This document shows positions 39,245-48,385 of a DNA stretch of 64,000 nt, in pieces. Within the stretch, counting starts at the first letter, position 1. Every line of letters begins with the position of its first letter. The position numbers and the translations under genes were made by a program. The notes beneath the pieces are model-generated. The model worked only from the letters and a program-made list of their open reading frames with translations, ran no database searches and had not been told where the DNA came from. Source of the stretch: Candidatus Borrarchaeum yapensis (GTDB taxonomy: Archaea > Asgardarchaeota > Sifarchaeia > Borrarchaeales > Borrarchaeaceae); assembly GCA_016840515.1 (NCBI GenBank), contig JAEOSF010000012.1, positions 1-64,000 on the forward strand, written 5' to 3'.

Positions 39245-39372
39245 TTTCTGTGAAACCCTCATTAAATAAATTATAGATTTAGTGGTATTGATGATGATGA
39301 ACTATTTATCTTCTTAAGTGAAACTGGTTACTCAATATTGATTATAATTATGTCTCGTAGTGGGATGATCCA

Positions 39373-40395
39373 TTGAATATCACGACATCTGAGTCTACTA
39401 TTTCGCCTGTAAATGTTTCTCTGATATTATCATTCTATAACGATGAACAGTATGTTAAAGAATGTCTTCAATCTCTAATGATGCAAGACCTGAGTTCATT
39501 TGAAGTTATTTGTTTATTTGACAAGGGAAGCACTGATCGAACCTATGAAGAGTTAATGAAATTTGAATATGAACCTAGAATAATAATCTCTGAAATAGAT
39601 CATGTTGATAGATCTACAGCAAGAAACATAGGGTTTTCGAGGTCCAAGGGCAATATAGTAGTATTCTGTGAAACAGACGCGATTTATCGACCAGATTTTC
39701 TCTCCATGATATATCAGACGATTAGTAAGGGTTACGATATGGTTCATCCGATTGGAGATGGTCTCAATGTAGCTAATAAGCTGACTAATATTCTAGAAGC
39801 TGAGATTTGGGCAAGAAATAGAAAAATGAAAAAAGGCACGATTAAGCCTCAATCTGCGTGGGCATTTAAAAGGCATATACTTGAGGAAACGGGTGGGTTT
39901 AAACAAAACGTAGAAATAGCTGAAGATAGAGAATTATGGGCTCGTGCATCTAAACTTGGTTATAAAACTGTTATCACACCTCATGAAGTTTGGAGTCATC
40001 GTCTGACAGAATCTTGGATACAGTTCTTAAAACGTTCATTCAGGCATGGTAAGGGGCGACAGGTATTCATAGATACTTATGGATTATCAAAAAGAGACAA
40101 GATACAAATCTTTTTTACACTTTTTGGCACACTTGCTATTCCTTGCTTGATTTGGCTGCTTCAACGCTTTTTTGTATCACTAATCATTGGATTCACATTG
40201 GCATTTGTATTAATCTATTTTCTAATGACAATAAGAGCAAAATATCTTTTTAAAAACAAATTAGAATGGAGAGTTCTTGTTTTGTATCCCCTTTTACAGT
40301 TAATTCGTAACATTTTTTTTAGTTATGGCTTATTAATTTCCGTCATATCATTATACTTAACTCGTTTTTGGAGAACTATGAGAAAGGTTAATTAG
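39373..40395 (+). CDS. GT2-family glycosyltransferase with C-terminal TM segments
   Basis: 'VSLILSFYNDEQYVKECLQSLMMQDLSSFEVICLFD', 'STARNIGFSRSKGNIVVFCETD'. Confidence 0.92.
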   Translation: MNITTSESTISPVNVSLILSFYNDEQYVKECLQSLMMQDLSSFEVICLFDKGSTDRTYEELMKFEYEPRIIISEIDHVDRSTARNIGFSRSKGNIVVFCETDAIYRPDFLSMIYQTISKGYDMVHPIGDGLNVANKLTNILEAEIWARNRKMKKGTIKPQSAWAFKRHILEETGGFKQNVEIAEDRELWARASKLGYKTVITPHEVWSHRLTESWIQFLKRSFRHGKGRQVFIDTYGLSKRDKIQIFFTLFGTLAIPCLIWLLQRFFVSLIIGFTLAFVLIYFLMTIRAKYLFKNKLEWRVLVLYPLLQLIRNIFFSYGLLISVISLYLTRFWRTMRKVN

Positions 40396-40400
40396 TAAAT

Positions 40401-40435
40401 TTACTATCCTCTAACAATTTGAGGGGTCTTTCTTG
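40401..40435. repeat. IS200/IS605-like terminal hairpin remnant (copy 4)
   Basis: ttactatcctctaacaatttgaggggtctttcttg; CCTC-N9-GAGG stem; similarity to copy 1 continues into 'gataaaatRg'. Confidence 0.5.
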
Positions 40436-41650
40436 CGAGGTAATGATAAAATAGTTTGTCGACTGGTCAGATCCTTTCCACAAAAAAGACGAATGACTTT
40501 TGGGTTAGAACCGGTTTTTTATTTTATTTCTAAAGAGCAGGTCAAACTAGGGGCTGAAGTTCACGTAATCGCTGCAATAGATAAACACACTCCTCAATTA
40601 GAATCTCCTGATGGCATTATTGTACATAGAGTAAGAAATCCGTATAATTTCTATGCAATTAAAAAACTAAAGGAATTAGATAGAGCAAGGAGCATTGATG
40701 TAGTTCACACTCATGCCACAGCGAGCCTTCTATACAGCCTAACAAGACGTTTTACTACTGTAAAGAAACCATTATTTAACCATATTCACACCACCACACT
40801 TGGAGGGATGGCACAGAATATTGCCTCTCCTGTACAGTATTCATTTTCTGCTGCAATAAGGACAAATTTTTGGAATAATGTATCTCTTTTAAGACAAAAA
40901 GCCATGTGGAAGCGAGCCGATATTTTAATTGCAGTCAGTAAAGCAGTAAAAGGCGAATTAATAAAATACTATGGAATTCCAAGCCAAAAAATCCGTGTTG
41001 TTCATAATGGGGTAGATATAGAGCTATTTAAGAAAACACAAGAAGGCTTAGAACTAAAGGGGCAACTTGGTTTAAGTGAAAAACGAGTAGTACTATTTGT
41101 TGGACATTTTGGTCTAAGAAAGGGTCTTCCTTACTTACTAAGAGCGATACCAAAGGTTTCCAAACGTTTTCCAAATGTATTTTTTCTCGCAGTTGGGGGA
41201 ACACCAAAATGGCTACGAACTGATGTATATTGGAATATACTCAGAGAAAATATCAAAAGTCTTAAGATTACTCCTTTTGTAGGATTGATGGATAAGATTC
41301 CAAATCAAGAATTACCGAAATATTATTCGATGGCAGATGTTTTTGTGCTTCCAACTCTCTATGATCCTTGTCCGAAAGTCATTCTTGAAGCAATGGCATG
41401 CGCAACCCCTATAATTGCATCAAAAGTTTCAGGAATTCCTGAATTAATCAAAGATGGACATGAAGGAATTCTTATTCCCTCAAAAAACTCAAATCTACTT
41501 GCAGACAAGATAATAGATATTTTAGAGAATCAAGATAATGCCAAATTGATGGGGAAAAATGCAAGGTCACGAGTTGAAAACGATTTCACATGGAATTTAT
41601 GTGCAAAAAAAATATTACAACTCTACAATAATGAATTAGAAGGTGCCTAA
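40433..41650 (+). CDS. GT4-family glycosyltransferase
   Basis: 'VVHNGVDIELFK', 'FVGHFGLRKGLPYLLRAIP', 'LPTLYDPCPKVILEAMACATPIIASKVSGIPELI'. TTG start lies inside repeat copy 4. Confidence 0.93.
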   Translation: MRGNDKIVCRLVRSFPQKRRMTFGLEPVFYFISKEQVKLGAEVHVIAAIDKHTPQLESPDGIIVHRVRNPYNFYAIKKLKELDRARSIDVVHTHATASLLYSLTRRFTTVKKPLFNHIHTTTLGGMAQNIASPVQYSFSAAIRTNFWNNVSLLRQKAMWKRADILIAVSKAVKGELIKYYGIPSQKIRVVHNGVDIELFKKTQEGLELKGQLGLSEKRVVLFVGHFGLRKGLPYLLRAIPKVSKRFPNVFFLAVGGTPKWLRTDVYWNILRENIKSLKITPFVGLMDKIPNQELPKYYSMADVFVLPTLYDPCPKVILEAMACATPIIASKVSGIPELIKDGHEGILIPSKNSNLLADKIIDILENQDNAKLMGKNARSRVENDFTWNLCAKKILQLYNNELEGA

Positions 41651-42610
41651 TTGAGCAGAAACGTATCATCATTGATTTCTGTCATTATTATCACATATAA
41701 CCGTTGTAGAGAATTAGAGCGCTGTTTGAATTCGTTAATGGCTCAAAAAAATTCAAATTTTGAAATTATTGTAGTTGATGGTGGTTCAACGGATTGCACT
41801 ATTGATCTAATTAAGCAGTATCCCATTAAATTCGTTAGAGAATCAAAGAGATCTGGAATTTCAGCAGCACGTAACCTAGGGATTTCTAATAGTGAGGGTG
41901 ATATAGTTGTTTTTCTTGATGATGATGCAATAGCTGAAAAGGACTGGTTAGAAAGCCTTGTTAAACCCTTTGAAGATGAAGGAATTGCTGGAGCAAGCGG
42001 AAAAGTAATCCCCATCACAAATACTTTGTTCAATCGTGAATTTGCTCCTGATTACGATCAGGGTCCAGATATTAAAGAGACAAAATATTTTATTGGATGT
42101 AACATGGCTTTCAGAAAATCTGCTATAATTGAGGTTGGTCTTTTTGATACTAAAATAAAATATGGTCATGACGAAAACGAACTTTGTTCGAGACTTTTGA
42201 ATGCCGGTTATCGTCTAATCTTCACTCCTTATGCAGTGGCGCATCACGACTACGTTCCATCGTTCTCTGCGCTTATGAAGAAGAAATTCAAGATGGGAAA
42301 AAGTCGGGCATATTTGGAAAAAAAGTCGGGCAATCATTTAGACAGTAAAAAAAGGATAATCTATTTCATTCTAATTCCTGTTGTAATAGTGGTTCTCTCT
42401 CTGGGTGCCGTCTCATTTTTTTTCAGCATGGTTAAGCTTTACTTTTGGAGTTCATTATTTTTTACAGTTGGTTATTTTGTCTTACTTACAGCTGTGATTA
42501 AATATAGAACAAAAAAATCAATGATTGGTGCTTTTTTGACCATATTTACAGAACTTGCAAGAGAACTCGGGAAGATTTATGGCAGGTTATTCCCTAACAA
42601 ATTAAACTAA
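41651..42610 (+). CDS. GT2-family glycosyltransferase with C-terminal TM segments
   Basis: 'ISVIIITYNRCRELERCLNSLMAQKNSNFEIIVVDGGS', 'ISAARNLGISNSEGDIVVFLDDDA'. Confidence 0.95.
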   Translation: MSRNVSSLISVIIITYNRCRELERCLNSLMAQKNSNFEIIVVDGGSTDCTIDLIKQYPIKFVRESKRSGISAARNLGISNSEGDIVVFLDDDAIAEKDWLESLVKPFEDEGIAGASGKVIPITNTLFNREFAPDYDQGPDIKETKYFIGCNMAFRKSAIIEVGLFDTKIKYGHDENELCSRLLNAGYRLIFTPYAVAHHDYVPSFSALMKKKFKMGKSRAYLEKKSGNHLDSKKRIIYFILIPVVIVVLSLGAVSFFFSMVKLYFWSSLFFTVGYFVLLTAVIKYRTKKSMIGAFLTIFTELARELGKIYGRLFPNKLN

Positions 42611-42623
42611 AGAAGGCAAGATT

Positions 42624-43655
42624 ATGAGCTTTGTGTCAATTGTGCTTCCTACAAGAAACGAGGAAAAGAATATTGAGACCTGCCTAAAAAGTATCCTTAA
42701 CTTAGATTTTCCAAAAGAACGGTATGAAATTCTCGTTATTGATGGAAAGTCCACTGATAGAACAGTTGAAATTGCATCGAAATATCCTGTCCGTATTATC
42801 GAAAATCCAAAATATAAGATAGGACCTGCACATAATATAGGCGCTAAGGAAGCTAAAGGCGATATTATAGTTTTTACAGATGCAGATGTAAGGGTAGATG
42901 TCCATTGGCTAACGTTTTTATTAGAGCATTTCAATAATCCAGACGTTGGATGCGTAATTGGTGGACAAACTTGTATTTTTGGAGACCAATTTATCTCACA
43001 GATAAGAGCTGCTTTTCATGACTATTATGACGCAAAGGTGTCCAACACGCTTAATAGAGATCCACACAAAGTAACTTGGAGAAGTATGTCTACCTTTGGG
43101 ACGGCATTTCGAAAGGATGCCCTTATCAAAATAGGGGGATTTGATGAAAGTATTGATTACCCAGACAAGGATATCGGCTATAGACTCTCACAAGACTATC
43201 AAATAATTAAGGATAGGAGAGCGATAATTAGTCATCATCTCAATAAGCCTTTCAAAAAATTCTGCAAACAAATTTATCGAGCAAGTATCACAGAAGGAAC
43301 ATTATATCGACGATACGGAGTTTTTCTTAATAAGAAATCAATTATTCTATCGTTACTGGTTTTAATTTTGCTGTTTGGCTATTTATTGTCCCCACTCATC
43401 TTATTTGTATCTATAATGCCCTTTATAGGGGTTCTCGGACTGTTAATTTTGCCTATTATTGGATTAATAGCTTATTACTTTATTAAGGGCCTAAAAATTA
43501 AAATACAGAAGAGAATTGGTATGAAAGGACTAATTGTTCTACCATTTATTTCGATACTATTTATTATATTGAAAAGTTTTGGAATTATGAGAGGTCTGTT
43601 AAAACTTGATGTAAAGGGAATATTTCCGTTAAAAGACATTGAAATAGAAAATTAA
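42624..43655 (+). CDS. GT2-family glycosyltransferase with C-terminal TM segments
   Basis: 'VSIVLPTRNEEKNIETCLKSILNLDFPKERYEILVIDGKSTDRT', 'AKGDIIVFTDADVRVD'. Confidence 0.95.
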   Translation: MSFVSIVLPTRNEEKNIETCLKSILNLDFPKERYEILVIDGKSTDRTVEIASKYPVRIIENPKYKIGPAHNIGAKEAKGDIIVFTDADVRVDVHWLTFLLEHFNNPDVGCVIGGQTCIFGDQFISQIRAAFHDYYDAKVSNTLNRDPHKVTWRSMSTFGTAFRKDALIKIGGFDESIDYPDKDIGYRLSQDYQIIKDRRAIISHHLNKPFKKFCKQIYRASITEGTLYRRYGVFLNKKSIILSLLVLILLFGYLLSPLILFVSIMPFIGVLGLLILPIIGLIAYYFIKGLKIKIQKRIGMKGLIVLPFISILFIILKSFGIMRGLLKLDVKGIFPLKDIEIEN

Positions 43656-43660
43656 GTTCT

Positions 43661-45706
43661 CTAATCATAGTTTATTTGATAAAGCAGGTAGTTCCAGCCT
43701 TCCATACTATTGGAAATATTCAATACTAATTCAAATTGATAGAATTTAATCAAATATTCCATTAACCTTGGAGTAGATTTTGGTTCATCTATCAATAAGA
43801 ACACATTTCTTTTTTGCTCTAAAAACCAATTGATTATTTGTTTTAGTTCTTCTTCCTTTCCTTCTATACTTTGATACCACTGAGGGTGATATGTAATATA
43901 TATAGTGTATCTTTCAGCATAAATTCGTAATGGAGTTGTCAGTGCACCACAAAGGATCGCTGAATCTTCTTGCGTTGCGTTTCTTATTTGATAGACGGCA
44001 TCAAGTTTACTCTCTGTGAGCCACGAATTGCTGGCATTGAGCCATTCTCGATTCGGTAGTAATGGATGGTATCGTACTGTGATCGATAACAAACATAGTA
44101 TCAAAATTAGTGTTATTATCCCCTTAGTTATGTTTTTTTCATATGGGATCTCTTTTATGAATCGATAAATTTCCTGTAAGCCTTTTCCTGAGAGAATTGC
44201 TAAAATAGGAAAAGCTGGGAGCATGAATCGTCCCACAGTGTATATATAGAAGGCGTAAGGTGCAAAGGCTGCGATAATGAACCCTAGAAGAAATAATGCT
44301 CTCTTCTGGTTTTTTTTGAAAAACACATAGAACCCAATAAAAGCTAATGGGATAAACACTCCAAAATTCCATACGATCTCTTGTGTATACATGATAATCT
44401 GTTGGACTAATCTCTGTAGAGTAAACTCATAATATATCGAAAGAATCCAACTTTGACTTTTTAGAGGCGTACCAAAAAGTAAATTGTTGTATATAAGTGC
44501 AGGGCTCGCTACAGTGACTATAGCTACAAAATAAATATATAGTCTAGCATCAGTGATAATTTGCGGTTTTTCCACAAGCAGCAATAATATTACGGGAATT
44601 ATTATAAGGATGTTTGTTGGACGCGTCAAAATAGCATATCCAAAACTAGCGCCAGAAATAAGGAAAAAACGTATACCATTCTTCTTCTTTTGTTTTAGAA
44701 GACAAAAAATTGACAAGATTATACAAAATTCAGAAATTATATCACTCAAAGTAAAGCCACAAAGAATTAGATGCATAGGATTAAAGGCTAGAGCCGAGAC
44801 AGAGATTGCCGCTATCTGACTTCGCTTCATTTCATTTTTAAAAATCTCTTGTGCAAAAAAGTAAGTTACAAGATTAGTCAAAAATCCAAAAATAACGTTT
44901 ACATAAAGTGCTGCATTTTTTCCAAATAATAAGATACTTAATGCAAAAACAAGTGGTGCCCCAATGGATTTGTCGGCATATACCTTTCCTGTTGTTCTAT
45001 CATATACGTAAGTATTCGGAATCGTTAAGAAGTTTAGATCTGACTTTCCATTTAATAATTCATTCATTAAAGGTATGAGCGGATCCTCATAATAAAATGA
45101 TGAAAGTGCTGGATTTTCTGAAAATCGTAATGCCATAAAGTATAATGTTGCGGCATCTGCCCCGCTTACACCAGCTGGAACTATTAAAATATACTCTAAA
45201 GCGCTAGTCAGTAGTATTATTATAACAAAAAGCATGGGTAGCTTTGATTCTATCTTCTCTTTTTCAAAAAATACGCCACTAAGTTGAATATTACAAAATA
45301 GCGTCCATAAGATGATCAAGAAGAGAATAGACAATGTTGTACGAATGAAACTGCCTAAAAGTAGATAGAAGATTATTGAAAGTGGTAGTAATATAACAGG
45401 TAAAGATGCAAAGATAAATATCAGAAATCTGTGCGAAACTATTTGTATCCTACTTTTTTGAGCAATAATCCATGTTACAATAGCGAAGCCGAAAGAAATC
45501 ATTGTTGGGATCAATGATAGAAGTCCAAATATATTAACAAGGTGAATCTCTGCTACAAAGAGATAAAAAAACAGATAGGTTAATATTATTGCGCCAATTT
45601 CTAATACGGCGATTTTTGCAAACTCACCTGATTTTTCTTCTTTTAATGAGTCATATGATTTCTTATCAAGCAAGAAAACGCCAATTATGGTGTCTATTAG
45701 ACCCAT
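43661..45706 (-). CDS. Polytopic membrane glycosyltransferase (GT39-like)
   Basis: Many TM segments; 'GVSGADAATLYFMALRFSENPALSSFYYEDPLIPL' acidic loop; C-terminal soluble domain. Confidence 0.75.
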   Translation of the reverse strand: MGLIDTIIGVFLLDKKSYDSLKEEKSGEFAKIAVLEIGAIILTYLFFYLFVAEIHLVNIFGLLSLIPTMISFGFAIVTWIIAQKSRIQIVSHRFLIFIFASLPVILLPLSIIFYLLLGSFIRTTLSILFLIILWTLFCNIQLSGVFFEKEKIESKLPMLFVIIILLTSALEYILIVPAGVSGADAATLYFMALRFSENPALSSFYYEDPLIPLMNELLNGKSDLNFLTIPNTYVYDRTTGKVYADKSIGAPLVFALSILLFGKNAALYVNVIFGFLTNLVTYFFAQEIFKNEMKRSQIAAISVSALAFNPMHLILCGFTLSDIISEFCIILSIFCLLKQKKKNGIRFFLISGASFGYAILTRPTNILIIIPVILLLLVEKPQIITDARLYIYFVAIVTVASPALIYNNLLFGTPLKSQSWILSIYYEFTLQRLVQQIIMYTQEIVWNFGVFIPLAFIGFYVFFKKNQKRALFLLGFIIAAFAPYAFYIYTVGRFMLPAFPILAILSGKGLQEIYRFIKEIPYEKNITKGIITLILILCLLSITVRYHPLLPNREWLNASNSWLTESKLDAVYQIRNATQEDSAILCGALTTPLRIYAERYTIYITYHPQWYQSIEGKEEELKQIINWFLEQKRNVFLLIDEPKSTPRLMEYLIKFYQFELVLNISNSMEGWNYLLYQINYD

Positions 45707-45768
45707 TCGTCTTACACCGTTAATTCGCTGTAATAATAATACCGTAGTTTGTGTTAGTCTTCTAAAAA

Positions 45769-46938
45769 CTACATGATTTGGGAATATACTTTTTCATAAG
45801 CGCTGGCTATTACTTCCCAATCGTATTCTTCCTCAATTCTATGTCTTGCATTAGATCCTAATTCTTCAGCCAAATTATGATTGGTGAGTAACGTAATCAT
45901 TCGTGCCGCTAATTGCCTAATGTCCCCAGGTTGAACTAAATATCCTGTTCTTTCATCAATTATTAAGTCCTTTGGCCCTCCTATATTAGTAGCTATTGCT
46001 GGTTTTCCACATGCCAAGGCTTCTACCAATGCCCGACCAAAAGGTTCTCTCAGACTCGGAAGGACGAATATATCGCAGCTGCTATAAACGGTGATCATTT
46101 TGTTATTTGGAATTGGGTCAGTATGAAATCTTATGGAATCTTCAATCCCCAAATGACTTGCTAAGTTTTTTAAAGGTAGATATAGCGATCCTTTTCCTAA
46201 AATTACCAGTTTTGCAGAGGGTACCTTCTTTGTTACATACTTCATTGCCTTTATCAAATTTGGTAATCCTTTATTTGGATGTAGCCGAGCAACTGTCAAA
46301 ATAAGTGGTGAATTGTCATACCCTAAAGTTTGCTTGAATGTGGTATCATCTTTTGGATAAAACTCTTTAATATCAACACCCGCTGGTATCACTTTAATTT
46401 TTTCAGCCAATGCTTTATTTGTTACTAAGAATTCTTTGGCAGCTGTAGATCTAGCAACTATAGCATCAGCACTCTTCTGAACTATTTTGCATATACTTTT
46501 TTCGTAAAGTTGATAAACTTGTTTCCAAGGAGGTCTTGGGTAGTAGTAGCGTTCCTGTGTATACATAAATGGGATTCCTTTAACTTTACAACTTAGCATT
46601 GCAAACAATGTGACCGGTTGAAAGTCTTCATGAGCATGTACTAAATCATAATCAGATTCAAGGATCTCGGGAATAATAGTTGGAACAAAAGGCTGTTCTG
46701 GGAAATCAGATAGTGTAGGTAAATAGATTACTTTAAAACCGTCAACGGTTTGTTCCTTTCTTGTTCCAAGCCCAAAATACTTCTCTTTGCTAAAGAACTT
46801 CCTCATTCGTCTATTAGAAGTTAAAATGGTAACTTGGTGTCTTTTAGAGAGGGTTTCGGCTAAGCCGTACTCATGTTGCTTAAAAAAGGTCGTGAAGTAA
46901 GGACTAATTACGGCAATTTTCAATATAGTCTCACTCAA
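45769..46938 (-). CDS. GT4-family glycosyltransferase
   Basis: 'LTVARLHPNKGLPNLIKAMKYV', 'LPSLREPFGRALVEALACGKPAIATNIGGPKDLI'. Confidence 0.95.
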   Translation of the reverse strand: MSETILKIAVISPYFTTFFKQHEYGLAETLSKRHQVTILTSNRRMRKFFSKEKYFGLGTRKEQTVDGFKVIYLPTLSDFPEQPFVPTIIPEILESDYDLVHAHEDFQPVTLFAMLSCKVKGIPFMYTQERYYYPRPPWKQVYQLYEKSICKIVQKSADAIVARSTAAKEFLVTNKALAEKIKVIPAGVDIKEFYPKDDTTFKQTLGYDNSPLILTVARLHPNKGLPNLIKAMKYVTKKVPSAKLVILGKGSLYLPLKNLASHLGIEDSIRFHTDPIPNNKMITVYSSCDIFVLPSLREPFGRALVEALACGKPAIATNIGGPKDLIIDERTGYLVQPGDIRQLAARMITLLTNHNLAEELGSNARHRIEEEYDWEVIASAYEKVYSQIM

Positions 46939-47008
46939 TTGAGTTTCTAAGATTTTATAATTGGTTGAATGTAGTTTTCGTTTTAAAAATATTATTTCCT
47001 AAAATGAG

Positions 47009-48220
47009 CTATATAATCAAAGCGCTTCTTAATATTTGTTCGATCTTTTTTGTGACGCCTTTCCATGTATATTTCGTTTCAACTTCTTTCCTGGCGTTAT
47101 TTCCTATTTTTTCAGACAGTTTACGGTTTTTCAAAAGGAAAAGTATTGCATTTGCTAATTCTTCTATGTTTCCTGGTTCAAATAAACATCCGGTTGTTTT
47201 ATCCCTAATGATTGTAGGTATACTTCCACACGAAGATGTGACTATGGGTCTCCCGCAAGCCATATATTCGAAGAGCTTGATCGGCGAATAGAAGAAGCCA
47301 AATTTTCGTGTTTCGACATAAGCTGAAGGGTTATATGGAGCAGCTAATATATCACATACACTTAAATAACTAGGAACCTCGTTATATGGGACTAAATCCG
47401 TAAATATGAAATAGTTCTCTAAATTCATTCTACGTACCATAGGCAGAACTCTTACAGATGAATTCGGGCCAATCATTAAAAATCTAACTTGGTCAGTCTT
47501 TGAAATCACCTTTTTGCTTGCTTTTACCAAGTCTAGAACACCATGCCATTCGGCAAAGCAACCTGCATAACCTACTATTGAATAGTTCTCAAGCCCATAT
47601 TTTCTTCGAATTCTTGTTCCATCTATTTCTGGAGTGAACATCTCAATATTTGCAGCAGCGGTGACAAGTTCTGTCTTACCAATATATTGCTTTGGAAGGA
47701 TATCATAAGAGTAAGCAATAATTTTCCTAGCAATTTTTAAGGAAATTTCTTTAAAATTTGTCCCAATTATTTCTGAGACCATTGCGCGGCTGCTAAAAAC
47801 ACTTGCAATCGCTCCTGCACCTAACGAAGATCCACGTTCAAGAATAACATCAATTTTATGTTTTTTAACAATTTTAGCAATAATAATTGCAAAGTAAAGA
47901 GGAAACACATACTTTAGATATAGCATATAGAGTTTTATGAGGGTTGAACGGAATACGGATTGTTTTTGAACGGTTTTCTCTGTCATTATCTCTTCAAAAT
48001 CTGAACGAGGTTTAATGGGGAATATAATGCCTCTGTAATGTCTATGAATGAATAGATTACCTATTTTTGCAATTTTTATCTCTGTGTTTGAGAGCCGTCG
48101 GCATATTACATGAACTTCGTTTCCCAAATTGACTAAATTTTTGGCGATTTCCATCGTATGTGTGCTAGATCCTCTAAAAAGTTGAGGAGCTACATCAAGA
48201 GCTACATACGCAATTTTCAT
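47009..48220 (-). CDS. GT4-family glycosyltransferase
   Basis: 'MKIAYVALDVAPQLFRGSSTHTMEIAKNLVNLGNEVHVI', 'KLFEYMACGRPIVTSSCGSIPTII'. Start 48220 rather than 48253. Confidence 0.93.
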   Translation of the reverse strand: MKIAYVALDVAPQLFRGSSTHTMEIAKNLVNLGNEVHVICRRLSNTEIKIAKIGNLFIHRHYRGIIFPIKPRSDFEEIMTEKTVQKQSVFRSTLIKLYMLYLKYVFPLYFAIIIAKIVKKHKIDVILERGSSLGAGAIASVFSSRAMVSEIIGTNFKEISLKIARKIIAYSYDILPKQYIGKTELVTAAANIEMFTPEIDGTRIRRKYGLENYSIVGYAGCFAEWHGVLDLVKASKKVISKTDQVRFLMIGPNSSVRVLPMVRRMNLENYFIFTDLVPYNEVPSYLSVCDILAAPYNPSAYVETRKFGFFYSPIKLFEYMACGRPIVTSSCGSIPTIIRDKTTGCLFEPGNIEELANAILFLLKNRKLSEKIGNNARKEVETKYTWKGVTKKIEQILRSALII

Positions 48221-48385
48221 AGGTTTCTTCTTTTCTATAGCCACTGAAAACACCCAAGATTGGAATCATATGATGCAATCGTGGTTATGATTTTAAAGGT
48301 TCATACGTAACTATGCTGGACAAAGTTAGAGAGTATGAAATTTACTTCAATTTGATAAGTATCTTTTCATGGATGCGAGTGAAAG

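Noticed and set aside
42602-42934. 110-aa reverse ORF opposite the GT2 at 42624
   Set aside because: Antisense to a clear GT2 N-terminal domain; composition looks like a shadow ORF.
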